A model generated the notes under the pieces. The model worked only from the letters and a program-made list of their open reading frames with translations. It searched no databases and was not told the origin of the DNA. Both the position numbers and the translations under genes were made by a program. Source: Modicisalibacter sp033446685 (GTDB taxonomy: Bacteria > Pseudomonadota > Gammaproteobacteria > Pseudomonadales > Halomonadaceae). Taken from it: a stretch of 64,000 nucleotides of DNA. The stretch lies in assembly GCF_033446685.1 (NCBI RefSeq), contig NZ_JAWQLY010000002.1, forward strand, positions 124,001-188,000, written 5' to 3'. Positions 33,641 to 42,916 of the stretch are shown in pieces. Positions within the stretch are counted from its first letter, which is position 1. The number at the start of each line of letters is the position of its first letter.

Positions 33641-34246
33641 TCAGTAGGCGCTCGTGTTCGGCGTTCCGCTGGTAGTACCGTATCCCGTCGTGCCTGAAGG
33701 CCCCCCTGGATTACCGGCTTGAGAAGTATTGGCTGCGTTGTGCTGTTGCGAACTGTTCAGGAAGCGCGCCAGGAAAAACCCTGCGGCAATCGCACCGCCC
33801 AGAAATATCGCCGGCTGACGTTGACTATAGCGCTGGACCTGATTCACGAGGCTACCCAGGTCTTGCTCCCGTAGCCGCTGTGAAAGGGCGTCCGTGCAAC
33901 GAGCAATGTTATGGGCATAAACGGAAAAATAGCGCTGGTCCTGTTCCTCAAAGCCCTTCGCCATCTGACGCAATACCGTCGACGTCCTCTCGACATGGTC
34001 CGCGAACATCCACTTCTGTTCATCGAACATGCCCTCGGCTTTCATTCGCGCCGCGTTTCTGACTTTATCGACAGTCTCGCGCCCCTTTTCCTTGGCCTCA
34101 TGCTGCCGGGACGAGCCTTTATCGTGATCCTCGCCGGATTTCGATTCAGTACTACTGCCGGGCGTTTGCGAAGTAACGCCCGGTGAGCTGGATGTAACGC
34201 TCGGTGAATTAGTGTATTGGTTTTTACGATCTTCTGGTTCTGTCAT
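33641..34246 (-). CDS. Uncharacterised membrane-anchored protein of the DUF3618/holin-X cluster
   Basis: A 201-residue protein with a Ser/Thr-rich disordered N-terminus (about 1-60), a helical middle (KVRNAARMKAEGMFDEQKWMFADHVERTSTVLRQMAKGFEEQDQRYFSVYAHNIARCTDALSQRL contains the regular heptad-like pattern), one membrane segment (AIFLGGAIAAGFFLARFL, near residue 155) and a Gly/Ser/Thr tail. It resembles proteins called nutrient-deprivation-induced in other bacteria, though this is tentative. It has the same orientation as the holin-X and DUF3618 genes but lies 212 bp upstream, so it may have its own transcript. Confidence 0.65.
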   Translation of the reverse strand: MTEPEDRKNQYTNSPSVTSSSPGVTSQTPGSSTESKSGEDHDKGSSRQHEAKEKGRETVDKVRNAARMKAEGMFDEQKWMFADHVERTSTVLRQMAKGFEEQDQRYFSVYAHNIARCTDALSQRLREQDLGSLVNQVQRYSQRQPAIFLGGAIAAGFFLARFLNSSQQHNAANTSQAGNPGGPSGTTGYGTTSGTPNTSAY

Positions 34247-34495
34247 GTGGCATCTCCCTATTTAATCCAAGTTAAATTCACTTTTAACTTTTGGATCCAT
34301 GACTACTTTCCGTACTTTAAAAAGTAGTTTTCATTGCCGATCTGTCAACAGATCTCTTCACGTCCAAAGCGGCGTGACAAGCGTAGAAGATATTCAATAA
34401 AAGGATGCAACGACACCAGAATAGATATTTAAACCGAACGGCAAGCGCAACGGTCCGGCAGGCTACAACCAAGGGAGGTAGCCTGCCGGGTCGGT
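34247..34495. other. AT-rich intergenic region with two hairpins (glmS end / stress-gene promoter)
   Basis: These 249 bp carry no gene. A hairpin ACTACTTT/AAAGTAGT spans 34302-34328 in AT-rich DNA. Nearer glmS, a perfect 12-bp stem CCGGCAGGCTAC/GTAGCCTGCCGG (34455-34466 with 34478-34489, 11-nt loop) lies 7 bp past the glmS stop and is probably a weak terminator, because no T-run follows on the glmS strand. Confidence 0.5.
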
Positions 34496-36331
34496 TTATT
34501 CCACGGTAACCGACTTGGCCAGGTTGCGTGGCTGATCGACATCGGTGCCCTTGAGCACGGCGACATGGTAGGAAAGCAACTGCAGCGGCACGGTGTAGAG
34601 GATCGGTGCCAGCGCCTCGTCGATATGCGCAAGCCGCATCACGTTGACGCCTTCCGCTTCCTCCAGGGCGACCGCCTCGTCGGCGAATACGAACAGCTCA
34701 CCGCCGCGGGCGCGCACCTCCTGGAGATTGGACTTGAGCTTTTCCAGCAACTCGTCGTTGGGCGCGACCGAGATGACCGGCATTTCGCTGTCAATCAGCG
34801 CCAGCGGACCGTGCTTGAGTTCACCGGCCGGGTAGGCCTCGGCGTGGATGTAGGAAATCTCCTTGAGCTTGAGCGCGCCTTCCAGGGCGATCGGGAAGTG
34901 CGCGCCACGACCGAGGAACAGCGCATGCTCCTTCTCGGCGAAGGCCATGGCCAGCTCCTCGATGGCGCCGTCCAGACCGAGCACCTGGGAAATGGCTTGG
35001 GGCAAGCCATGCAGGGCCTGGACGATCTCGCTCTCGCGGGCCTCATCCATGCCGCGCAATCGTCCCAGCGACAGCGTCAACAGCAGCAGCGCAACCAACT
35101 GAGTGGTAAACGCCTTGGTCGAGGCTACACCGATTTCCGGACCGGCATGCGTCATCAGCGTCAGATCCGACTCGCGTACCAGTGAGCTGCCCGGCACGTT
35201 GCATATCGCCAGGCTGGCCAGGTAGCCGCGTTCCCGCGCGAAACGCAGGGCGGCCAGCGTGTCGGCGGTTTCACCGGATTGCGACAGGGTCACGAACAGC
35301 GTCCCCTCGGGAACCACGACCTGGCGGTAACGGTACTCCGAGGCGACCTCGACCTGCGTGGGAATGCCGGCATATCTTTCCAGCCAATAGCGTGCCACCA
35401 GTCCGGCATGGTAGCTGGTACCGCAGGCGATGATATGGATATGGCGGGCCTCGGCGAACAGCGCCTCGGCCTCGGTACCAAAGCTCTTGACCAGGGCATG
35501 ACGCTCGCTGAGCCGGCCTTCCAGCGCGGCGGCAATGACCTTCGGCTGCTCGTGGATCTCCTTGAGCATGAAATGCCGATAGCCACCCTTGGTGATCGTA
35601 CCGTCGCCATGCTCGTAGGTCTGTACGGCACGTTCCTGATGGTCGCCGCGACGGTCGAAGACGGTCACCGGCTCGCCGCGTGCGATGCGCACCACATCGC
35701 CTTCCTGAAGATAGATGAAGCGATCGGTGACCGGCAGCAGGGCCATCGGATCCGATGCCAGAAAGCTTTCGCCGATGCCGACTCCGACGACCAGCGGGCT
35801 GCCTTGGCGGGCACCGACGATCACGTCGGGCTGGGCCTTGTGGAGAACCGCCAGCGCATAGGCGCCATCGAGGGTCGCGACCACCGTCTGCACCGCCGCG
35901 AGCAGGTCCTGGGTGCGGTTGAATTCACGCGCCAGCAGGTGCGCGACGACCTCGGTGTCGGTCTGCGAGGTGAAGACATACCCCTGACCCTCGAGTTCGC
36001 GCTTGAGCGGCTCGAAGTTCTCGATGATGCCGTTGTGCACCACCGCCAGGCTCTCGCCGGACTGGTGGGGGTGGGCATTCTCTTCGCTGGGGCGCCCGTG
36101 GGTCGCCCAGCGTGTGTGGGCGACGCCCACCCGACCACTCAACGACGACGACGCGAGCCGCTCCTCGAGGGCGGCGACCTTGCCCATCGCTCGCTGGCGA
36201 TTGAGTCGCGCATCGTCGGACAACACCGCCATGCCCGCCGAATCGTACCCCCGGTACTCGAGCCGTCGTAGCCCCTCGAGCAGGATCTCCTGCACGTTGC
36301 GCTCGGCAACGGCGCCAACGATTCCACACAT
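34496..36331 (-). CDS. glmS: Glucosamine-fructose-6-phosphate aminotransferase
   Basis: A 611-residue enzyme, two residues longer than E. coli GlmS. The N-terminal glutaminase domain begins with catalytic Cys2 (MCGIVGAVAERNVQEILLEGLRRLEYRGYDSAG); two SIS domains follow (about 290-420 and 460-600), with GTSYHAGLVARYWLE and GRGAHFPIALEGALKLKEISYIHAEAYPAGELKHGP. It converts fructose-6-phosphate and glutamine to glucosamine-6-phosphate for peptidoglycan and LPS. glmU lies immediately upstream in transcription (12-bp gap), making a glmU-glmS operon as in E. coli. No ribozyme-like leader is possible in so short a gap. Confidence 0.98.
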   Translation of the reverse strand: MCGIVGAVAERNVQEILLEGLRRLEYRGYDSAGMAVLSDDARLNRQRAMGKVAALEERLASSSLSGRVGVAHTRWATHGRPSEENAHPHQSGESLAVVHNGIIENFEPLKRELEGQGYVFTSQTDTEVVAHLLAREFNRTQDLLAAVQTVVATLDGAYALAVLHKAQPDVIVGARQGSPLVVGVGIGESFLASDPMALLPVTDRFIYLQEGDVVRIARGEPVTVFDRRGDHQERAVQTYEHGDGTITKGGYRHFMLKEIHEQPKVIAAALEGRLSERHALVKSFGTEAEALFAEARHIHIIACGTSYHAGLVARYWLERYAGIPTQVEVASEYRYRQVVVPEGTLFVTLSQSGETADTLAALRFARERGYLASLAICNVPGSSLVRESDLTLMTHAGPEIGVASTKAFTTQLVALLLLTLSLGRLRGMDEARESEIVQALHGLPQAISQVLGLDGAIEELAMAFAEKEHALFLGRGAHFPIALEGALKLKEISYIHAEAYPAGELKHGPLALIDSEMPVISVAPNDELLEKLKSNLQEVRARGGELFVFADEAVALEEAEGVNVMRLAHIDEALAPILYTVPLQLLSYHVAVLKGTDVDQPRNLAKSVTVE

Positions 36332-36343
36332 GTTCGCTACTCC

Positions 36344-37717
36344 TTAATGATCGCGCTTGGGCGACTTCTGCGGACGCACCCAGTCGGACTTGCTGATCTG
36401 TCGGCCACGCGCCACCGCCAGCGCGCCGGCCTCGACATCCTTGCTGATCGTGGAACCGGCACCGACGGTCGCTCCCTCGCCGACCGACACCGGCGCCACC
36501 AGCGCGGTGTTGGAGCCGATGAAGGCATGATCGCCGATTTCGGTGCGGTGCTTGTTGGCGCCATCGTAGTTGCAGGTGATGGTGCCGGCACCGACATTGA
36601 CGCCACGCCCCAGCCGCGCATCGCCGACGTAGCTGAGATGGTTGATCTTGGCGCCCTCGCCGACCGCGACGTTCTTGGTCTCGACGAAATTGCCGACCTT
36701 GGCGCCGCGCGCCAGGTGCGTACCCTGACGCAGCCGCGCGAACGGGCCGATCTGGCTATCGCCGTCGATGACTGCGCCGTCGATCACGCTATGCGCCTCG
36801 ATCACGCTCCCCGGGCCGATGCGGCTGTCGCGGATCACGCAGTAGGGACCCACTTTCACGTCGCTGGCTATCTCGACCCGGCCCTCGAAGACACAGCCGA
36901 CATCGATGGCGACATCGCGCTCGCAGACCAGCTCGCCACGCACGTCGATACGCGCCGGATCGGCCAGCGCCACGCCATCACGCATCAACCGCTCGGCCTC
37001 GTCGGCCTGATAAACGCGCTCCAGACGCGCCAGCTGCACGCGGTCGTTGACGCCCTCGACCTCGCCGGGTGAGCCGGGCTGGGTGGTGGCGATCGCCGTC
37101 CCCTCATCGGCGGCCATGGCGATCACGTCGGTCAGATAGTATTCGCCCTGGGCATTATCGGCCGAGAGGCGCGGCAGCCAGCGCCGCAATTGCGCGGCGG
37201 TCATCGCCATGATGCCGGTATTGCACTCGCCGATGGCGCGCTCCTCGGCGCTGGCGTCCTTGTGTTCGACGATCGCCACCGCCTCGCCATCGGCGTCACG
37301 CTTGATGCGTCCGTAGCCGGCGGGTTCGCTCAGATCAACGGTGAGCAGTCCCATACGCTGCTCGTCGACCCGTTCGAGTAGCGCCGCCAGCGTGTCACGG
37401 CGGATCAGCGGCACGTCGGCATAGAGTATTAGCACCTTGCCATCGCGGAGCCCCTCGAGCGCCTGGGCCACGGCATGGCCGGTGCCCTTCTGTTCGGCCT
37501 GGACGACGAAATTGACCCCGGCTTCGGCGAGCGCCTCGCGGACTTGCTCGCCGCCGTGGCCGATCACCACGTGCAATCGGGCGTCTTCAAGGCCGGATGC
37601 GGTGGCGATAACATGATCGATCAGCGGCCTGCCCGCCAGTTTATGCAATACCTTGGGCCGTGCCGAACGCATCCGTGTCCCCTGGCCCGCCGCCAGGATC
37701 ACCACATCGAGAGTCAT
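36344..37717 (-). CDS. glmU: Bifunctional GlmU (GlcN-1-P acetyltransferase / UDP-GlcNAc pyrophosphorylase)
   Basis: This 457-residue enzyme is almost the same length as E. coli GlmU (456). The N-terminal nucleotidyltransferase has the LAAGQGTRMRSARPKVLHKLAGRPL signature (residues 7-31) with the catalytic Arg and Lys, and the C-terminal left-handed beta-helix shows hexapeptide repeats (IGPGSVIEAHSVIDGAVIDGDSQIGP ... VGAGTITCNYDGANKHRT). It makes UDP-GlcNAc from GlcN-1-P. It starts the glmU-glmS operon. Upstream, TCTAAAGTAC occurs twice (37732-37741 and 37744-37753). Confidence 0.97.
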   Translation of the reverse strand: MTLDVVILAAGQGTRMRSARPKVLHKLAGRPLIDHVIATASGLEDARLHVVIGHGGEQVREALAEAGVNFVVQAEQKGTGHAVAQALEGLRDGKVLILYADVPLIRRDTLAALLERVDEQRMGLLTVDLSEPAGYGRIKRDADGEAVAIVEHKDASAEERAIGECNTGIMAMTAAQLRRWLPRLSADNAQGEYYLTDVIAMAADEGTAIATTQPGSPGEVEGVNDRVQLARLERVYQADEAERLMRDGVALADPARIDVRGELVCERDVAIDVGCVFEGRVEIASDVKVGPYCVIRDSRIGPGSVIEAHSVIDGAVIDGDSQIGPFARLRQGTHLARGAKVGNFVETKNVAVGEGAKINHLSYVGDARLGRGVNVGAGTITCNYDGANKHRTEIGDHAFIGSNTALVAPVSVGEGATVGAGSTISKDVEAGALAVARGRQISKSDWVRPQKSPKRDH

Positions 37718-37940
37718 TACCGCTCCTATGTTCTAAAGTACCGTCTAAAGTACTGCCGATCGTTGCCTGCCATTCTACGGCGCTGTGCCTGACGCTACCA
37801 ACGCCGGCGGTCGACCGCGACCATTGCCTGCCGACAGTCAGCGTTTTCCCGTAAGGGCGTCCCGTTGTGGCAGGCTCGATCGGCTTATAGGCATAAGCCG
37901 TGTTGCAAGTTCGCTCATGCGCGGAAGGCTTTCGGCAGAC

Positions 37941-37975
37941 AAAAAAATACCCCGAGGCAAAGCCACGGGGTATTT
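37941..37975 (-). terminator. Rho-independent terminator of the atp operon
   Basis: Stem AAATACCCCG/CGGGGTATTT (37945-37954 with 37966-37975) with an 11-nt loop, followed on the minus strand by a run of seven T, lies 20 bp after the atpC stop. The rest of the 277-bp gap to glmU holds no gene. Confidence 0.9.
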
Positions 37976-37994
37976 ATCACGGCGCTTGCGCGAA

Positions 37995-38423
37995 TCAGCG
38001 CTTGCCGCTCATGCGGCGCAGCTGATCGAGGGTGCGCAGCTTGGCCATCGCCTCGGCGAGCTCGGCCGCGGCCCGGGTGTAGTCCAGGTCCGACTTCTGC
38101 TCGTTGAGCGCCTTCTGCGCCTCCTCGCGCGCCGACTCGGCCTCGGCCTCGTCGAGATCGCGTGCGCGCACGGCACTGTCGGCGAGCACCGATACCACGT
38201 CGGGTTGGACTTCGAGGAAGCCGCCGGCCACGTAGTAGATCTGCTCCTCGTCACCCTCATCGAAAACCCGCAATGGGCCTGGCTTTAGCTCGGTCAGCAG
38301 CGGCGAGTGACCGGGGATAATACCCAGGTCGCCCATCACCCCGGCGGCGATGAGTTGACTGATCGTGCCGGAAAAGATCGAGCGCTCGGCGCTGACGATC
38401 TCGCATTGAATGCTGTTCGCCAT
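37995..38423 (-). CDS. atpC: F-type ATP synthase epsilon subunit
   Basis: A 142-residue epsilon subunit. The N-terminal beta-sandwich reads IQCEIVSAERSIFSGTISQLIAAGVMGDLGIIPGHSPLLTELKPGPLRV, and the C-terminal two-helix part (DEAEAESAREEAQKALNEQ ... ELAEAMAKLRTLDQLRR) can fold up to inhibit the rotor. It joins the F1 rotor to the c-ring with gamma. It is the last gene of the atp operon, 24 bp after atpD and just before a strong terminator. Confidence 0.97.
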   Translation of the reverse strand: MANSIQCEIVSAERSIFSGTISQLIAAGVMGDLGIIPGHSPLLTELKPGPLRVFDEGDEEQIYYVAGGFLEVQPDVVSVLADSAVRARDLDEAEAESAREEAQKALNEQKSDLDYTRAAAELAEAMAKLRTLDQLRRMSGKR

Positions 38424-38447
38424 GCTTGGTCCTCTTGGATGCGCGGC

Positions 38448-39824
38448 TTACTTCATCTTGTTGGCTTTCTCGACGGCCTCGTCGATGGTGCCGACCATGT
38501 AGAAAGCCTGTTCCGGCAACTCGTCGTATTCGCCGTTGAGGATCCCCTGGAAACCACGGATCGTGTCCTTGAGCGACACGTACTTGCCCGGGGCGCCGGT
38601 AAATACCTCGGCGACGAAGAACGGCTGCGATAGAAAGCGCTGGATCTTGCGCGCCCGACTCACCGACAGCTTATCCTCGTCCGACAGCTCATCCATCCCC
38701 AGGATGGCGATGATGTCCTTGAGCTCCTTGTAGCGCTGGAGCACCATCTGAACGCCACGAGCGGTATTGTAATGTTCCTCACCGACCACCAGCGGATCGA
38801 GCTGGCGCGAGGTGGAATCCAGCGGATCGATGGCCGGGTAGATCCCCAGTTCGGCAATCGAGCGAGCCAGCGTCACGGTGGCATCGAGGTGCGCGAAGGT
38901 GGTGGCCGGCGATGGATCGGTCAAGTCGTCCGCGGGCACATAGACGGCCTGGACGGAAGTGATCGAACCGTCCTTGGTAGAGGTGATGCGCTCCTGCAGC
39001 ACGCCCATCTCCTCGGCCAGCGTCGGCTGGTAACCTACCGCGGAGGGCATGCGGCCCAGCAGCGCCGATACCTCGGTCCCCGCCAGTGTGTAGCGGTAGA
39101 TGTTATCGACGAACAGCAAGACGTCACGGCCTTCATCGCGGAAATTTTCGGCGATGGTCAAACCGGTCAAGGCAACACGCAGGCGGTTGCCCGGCGGCTC
39201 GTTCATCTGACCGTAAACCAGTGATACCTTGTCGAGAACGTTGGACTCCTGCATTTCGTAGTAGAAGTCGTTACCTTCACGGGTACGCTCACCGACCCCG
39301 GCAAACACCGAATAACCGCTGTGTTCGGTCGCGATATTGCGGATCAGTTCCATCATGTTGACGGTCTTGCCGACCCCGGCACCGCCGAACAGGCCGACTT
39401 TACCGCCCTTGGCGAACGGGCAGACCAGGTCGATGACCTTGATCCCGGTTTCCAGTAGCTCGCTGGATACCGCCTGGTCGGCATAACCCGGCGCCTCGCG
39501 ATGGATCGGACTGCGCTTTTCCTCGCCGATCGGACCGGCTTCATCGATCGGCTCGCCAAGGACGTTCATGATTCGTCCCAGGGTTGCCTTGCCGACCGGC
39601 ACGGAAATCGCCGCTCCGGAGTTGTCGACCTCGACGCCACGCTGCAGGCCTTCGGTGGTGCCCATCGCGATCGCGCGCACGATGCCGTCGCCGAGCTGCT
39701 GCTGCACTTCGAGAATCGTGCCGGCATCCTTGACGCGCAAGGCATCGTAGACACGCGGGATCTCGTCGCGGGCAAACTCGACATCAATCACCGCACCGAT
39801 GATTTGTACGATACGTCCGCTCAT
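38448..39824 (-). CDS. atpD: F-type ATP synthase beta subunit
   Basis: A 458-residue catalytic subunit with the Walker A GGAGVGKT (residues 147-154), the catalytic region GERTREGNDFYYEM, Walker B DVLLFVDNIYRYT and the DELSEED-type loop, seen here as GMDELSDEDKLSV. It makes ATP at three sites on F1. The DNIYRY spelling (not DNIFRF as in many species) is a mild difference. It lies between atpG and atpC in the standard order. Confidence 0.98.
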   Translation of the reverse strand: MSGRIVQIIGAVIDVEFARDEIPRVYDALRVKDAGTILEVQQQLGDGIVRAIAMGTTEGLQRGVEVDNSGAAISVPVGKATLGRIMNVLGEPIDEAGPIGEEKRSPIHREAPGYADQAVSSELLETGIKVIDLVCPFAKGGKVGLFGGAGVGKTVNMMELIRNIATEHSGYSVFAGVGERTREGNDFYYEMQESNVLDKVSLVYGQMNEPPGNRLRVALTGLTIAENFRDEGRDVLLFVDNIYRYTLAGTEVSALLGRMPSAVGYQPTLAEEMGVLQERITSTKDGSITSVQAVYVPADDLTDPSPATTFAHLDATVTLARSIAELGIYPAIDPLDSTSRQLDPLVVGEEHYNTARGVQMVLQRYKELKDIIAILGMDELSDEDKLSVSRARKIQRFLSQPFFVAEVFTGAPGKYVSLKDTIRGFQGILNGEYDELPEQAFYMVGTIDEAVEKANKMK

Positions 39825-39863
39825 GATGATTCCTCTTGAACCTATAAAAAAACTGTCCGATCG

Positions 39864-40739
39864 CTAGACCGCCGAAGCCCCGCCGACAATTTCGGAAATT
39901 TCCTGGGTAATGGCCGCCTGCCGGGCCTTGTTGTAGACCAGTTGCAATTCGTCGATCAGATCGCCGGCGTTGTCGGTGGCGTTCTTCATCGCCAGCATCC
40001 GCGCCGCCTGCTCGCTGGCAATATTCTCGACCACCGCTTGATAGACCTGGGATTCGACGTAGCGTACCAACAGCTTGTCGAGCAGTGCTCGCGCATCGTC
40101 CGGCTCGTACAGGTAATCCCAATGACCGGCGCGCTGGCGATCGTCCGTCGGCGATTCGTCACCGCCAAGTGGCAGCAACTGGCTAATCGTCGGCTTCTGG
40201 GTCATGGTATTGATGAAGTCGTTGGACGCGACATTCAGCTGGTCCAGTTCGCCGTTATCGAACGCTTCGAGCATCACCTGAACGCTACCGATCAGATCGC
40301 TGGCTTGCGGCGCATTGCCGAGATTGCCACGCGAGGCAAGCAGTTCACCGCCATACTTGCGGAAAAAACTCGCTCCCTTGGTACCCAGTGCACAGAACGC
40401 TACCTCGACGCCCTGCTCGCGGCGCTGACGAACGTCGCGTATCACCGCGCGAAATAGATTACTGTTGAGACCGCCGCATAGGCCGCGATCCGAGGTGACC
40501 ACAATGTAACCTACCCGCTTGACCTCACGCTCGATGAAGTACGGGTGCTGGTATTCCGGGTTGGCCTTCGCCACATGCCCGACCACCCGGCGAATCTGCC
40601 GGGCATAGGGCTGGCTGGCCGCCACGCGTTCCTGGGCACGGCGCATCTTCGAAGCCGCGACCATTTCCATGGCGCTGGTGATCTTCTGGGTATTCTTGAT
40701 GCTCCCGATCTGGGACTTGATCTCTTTTCCGGCTGCCAT
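39864..40739 (-). CDS. atpG: F-type ATP synthase gamma subunit
   Basis: A 291-residue rotor shaft subunit. The N-terminal helix EIKSQIGSIKNTQKITSAMEMVAASKMRRAQ (residues 5-35) and C-terminal helix AMKNATDNAGDLIDELQLVYNKARQAAITQEISEIVGGASAV are the conserved coiled-coil ends. The central Rossmann-like part contains ITVVTSDRGLCGGLNSNLF-type sequence (VVTSDRGLCGG). It transmits torque from the c-ring to the alpha/beta hexamer. Spacing to neighbours is 68 and 39 bp. Confidence 0.97.
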   Translation of the reverse strand: MAAGKEIKSQIGSIKNTQKITSAMEMVAASKMRRAQERVAASQPYARQIRRVVGHVAKANPEYQHPYFIEREVKRVGYIVVTSDRGLCGGLNSNLFRAVIRDVRQRREQGVEVAFCALGTKGASFFRKYGGELLASRGNLGNAPQASDLIGSVQVMLEAFDNGELDQLNVASNDFINTMTQKPTISQLLPLGGDESPTDDRQRAGHWDYLYEPDDARALLDKLLVRYVESQVYQAVVENIASEQAARMLAMKNATDNAGDLIDELQLVYNKARQAAITQEISEIVGGASAV

Positions 40740-40807
40740 AGCGATGTCCTGTTGATCGACTCAGCCGGCGGGGCTTCGACACCCTCGAAGCCCCGCCATG
40801 GCACTCA

Positions 40808-42352
40808 TCAGTAGCTTTGGGTCGACTTGAACGTTTCGACGCCCTGCTTGAGACCCTGCTTGATCTCATCGCTGTAGTCGCCGGACTGGTTGATCTTGTC
40901 GAGCAGATCGCCGTGTTCGGCCTTCATGTAATCATGCAATGCGCTTTCGAAATCCAGTACCTTGTCGACGCTGACGTCATCGAGGTAACCCTCGTTGGCC
41001 GCAAACAGCGACAGCGCCATCTCCGCGATGGACATCGGCGAGTACTGATTCTGCTTCATCAGTTCGGTCACACGTTGACCGTGCTCGAGCTGCTTGCGCG
41101 TGGCTTCGTCAAGCTCCGAGGCAAACTGCGAGAATGCCGCCAGTTCGCGATACTGGGCCAGGGCCAGGCGAACACTACCACCGAGCTTCTTGATGATCTT
41201 GGTCTGAGCGGAGCCGCCCACACGCGACACCGACAGACCGGCGTTGATCGCCGGACGAATGCCCGAGTTGAACAGGCCCGTCTCGAGGAAGATCTGACCG
41301 TCGGTGATCGAGATCACGTTGGTCGGTACGAACGCCGAGACGTCGCCACCCTGAGTCTCGATGATCGGTAGCGCGGTCAGCGAGCCGGTCTTGCCGGTGA
41401 CTTCGCCGTTGGTGAACTTCTCGACGTAATCGACGTTGACCCGCGCGGCGCGCTCGAGCAGACGCGAGTGCAGATAGAAGACGTCACCCGGGTAGGCTTC
41501 GCGGCCCGGCGGACGACGCAGCAGCAGCGAGATCTGGCGATAGGCGACGGCCTGCTTGGACAGATCGTCGTAGACGATCAGCGCATCTTCGCCACGATCG
41601 CGGAAATACTCGCCCATCGTACAGCCGGCGTACGGCGCCAGGAACTGCATGGCGGCCGGATCGGCAGCACCGGCGGCCACCACGATGGTGTGCTCCATGG
41701 CGCCATGTTCTTCGAGCTTGCGCACCATGCTGGCAATGGTCGACTGCTTCTGACCGATCGCCACATAGACACAGGTGATGCCCTTGCCCTTCTGGTTGAT
41801 GATCGCATCGACGGCAATCGCCGACTTACCGATCTGGCGATCGCCGATGATCAGCTCACGCTGACCACGGCCAATCGGCACCATCGCATCGATCGACTTG
41901 AGACCGGTCTGCATCGGCTGGTCGACCGACTGGCGGGTGATCACGCCTGGCGCGACCTTCTCGACCGCGTCGCGCAGCTTGGCGTCGATCTCGCCCTTGC
42001 CGTCGATGGGTGTGCCCAGCGCATCAACCACACGGCCGACCAGTTCGGGGCCTACCGGCACTTCGAGGATGCGCCCGGTGCACTTGCCGGTCATGCCTTC
42101 CTGGAGTTGCTGATAGTCACCCAGCACGACCACACCGACACTATCGCGCTCTAGGTTGAGCACCATGCCGTAGATACCGTGAGGGAATTCGATCATTTCG
42201 CCGAACATCGCCTCGGCCAGGCCATGAATACGCACGATACCATCAGCCACGCTGACGATGGCGCCTTCATTGCGGGCCTGGGCATCGATATCCAGTTTTT
42301 CGATGCGCCCCTTGATGATGTCGCTGATTTCGGAAGGGTTCAGTTGCTGCAT
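40808..42352 (-). CDS. atpA: F-type ATP synthase alpha subunit
   Basis: A 514-residue non-catalytic alpha subunit of typical length. It has the P-loop GDRQIGKS (170-177), the IPTNVISITDGQIFLE-type segment and the C-terminal GIRPAINAGLSVSRVGGSAQ signature that contains the arginine finger. It alternates with beta in F1. It overlaps nothing and is 16 bp from atpH. Confidence 0.98.
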   Translation of the reverse strand: MQQLNPSEISDIIKGRIEKLDIDAQARNEGAIVSVADGIVRIHGLAEAMFGEMIEFPHGIYGMVLNLERDSVGVVVLGDYQQLQEGMTGKCTGRILEVPVGPELVGRVVDALGTPIDGKGEIDAKLRDAVEKVAPGVITRQSVDQPMQTGLKSIDAMVPIGRGQRELIIGDRQIGKSAIAVDAIINQKGKGITCVYVAIGQKQSTIASMVRKLEEHGAMEHTIVVAAGAADPAAMQFLAPYAGCTMGEYFRDRGEDALIVYDDLSKQAVAYRQISLLLRRPPGREAYPGDVFYLHSRLLERAARVNVDYVEKFTNGEVTGKTGSLTALPIIETQGGDVSAFVPTNVISITDGQIFLETGLFNSGIRPAINAGLSVSRVGGSAQTKIIKKLGGSVRLALAQYRELAAFSQFASELDEATRKQLEHGQRVTELMKQNQYSPMSIAEMALSLFAANEGYLDDVSVDKVLDFESALHDYMKAEHGDLLDKINQSGDYSDEIKQGLKQGVETFKSTQSY

Positions 42353-42368
42353 GCCATGTCCCTCGACT

Positions 42369-42905
42369 TCAGGCGTTCAGGTCGCGCTTGAGCCTGGCCA
42401 GTCGTCCACGCACCGACCCGTCGATGACGGTATCGCCGATGTGAATGACGACGCCGCCCAGCAGCGTCCGGTCCACCGAAGTGGTCATAGTGATTTTGCG
42501 ATCCAGGCGCCTTTCGAGCGCTCCTGCGAGCTTGTCCTGCTGTGCCTGACTCAGCGCATAGGCGGATACGACGTCGACGACGGCCAAGCGTTCATAGTCG
42601 GCGCGCTCCGCCTCGAACTGCTCGGCGATTTCCGGCAGCGCATCGAGCCGCTCCTTGCGGCTCAGCACCCGCAGGAAATTGCTGCGATGTTCGTCGAGCA
42701 TGTCGCCGAGCACATCGATCAGCACATCCACCTTATGGCTTGCCGTCAGCCGTGGATCGCCGAGTAGGGTCCGGATACGCGGATGGCGTATCACTCCGGC
42801 GCTTTCGGCTAGCATGGCCGACCAGGCGTCCAGCGTTTGATCTTCCCGGGCCAGGGCGAATGCCGCTCTGGCATAGGGTCGAGCCTGCGTTGAGGTATCC
42901 GCCAT
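42369..42905 (-). CDS. atpH: F-type ATP synthase delta subunit
   Basis: This 178-residue subunit is the peripheral-stalk cap connecting F1 to the b subunits. The N-terminal helical bundle starts STQARPYARAAFALAREDQTLDAWSAMLAESA, and the C-terminal part (LDRKITMTTSVDRTLLGGVVIHIGDTVIDGSVRGRLARL) is the family signature. It lies 11 bp downstream of atpF in the normal order. Confidence 0.97.
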   Translation of the reverse strand: MADTSTQARPYARAAFALAREDQTLDAWSAMLAESAGVIRHPRIRTLLGDPRLTASHKVDVLIDVLGDMLDEHRSNFLRVLSRKERLDALPEIAEQFEAERADYERLAVVDVVSAYALSQAQQDKLAGALERRLDRKITMTTSVDRTLLGGVVIHIGDTVIDGSVRGRLARLKRDLNA

Positions 42906-42916
42906 GGAGGACTCCC

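Noticed and set aside
36332..36343. A glmS ribozyme.
   Set aside because: Only 12 bp separate glmU and glmS, and this ribozyme class belongs mainly to Gram-positive bacteria.
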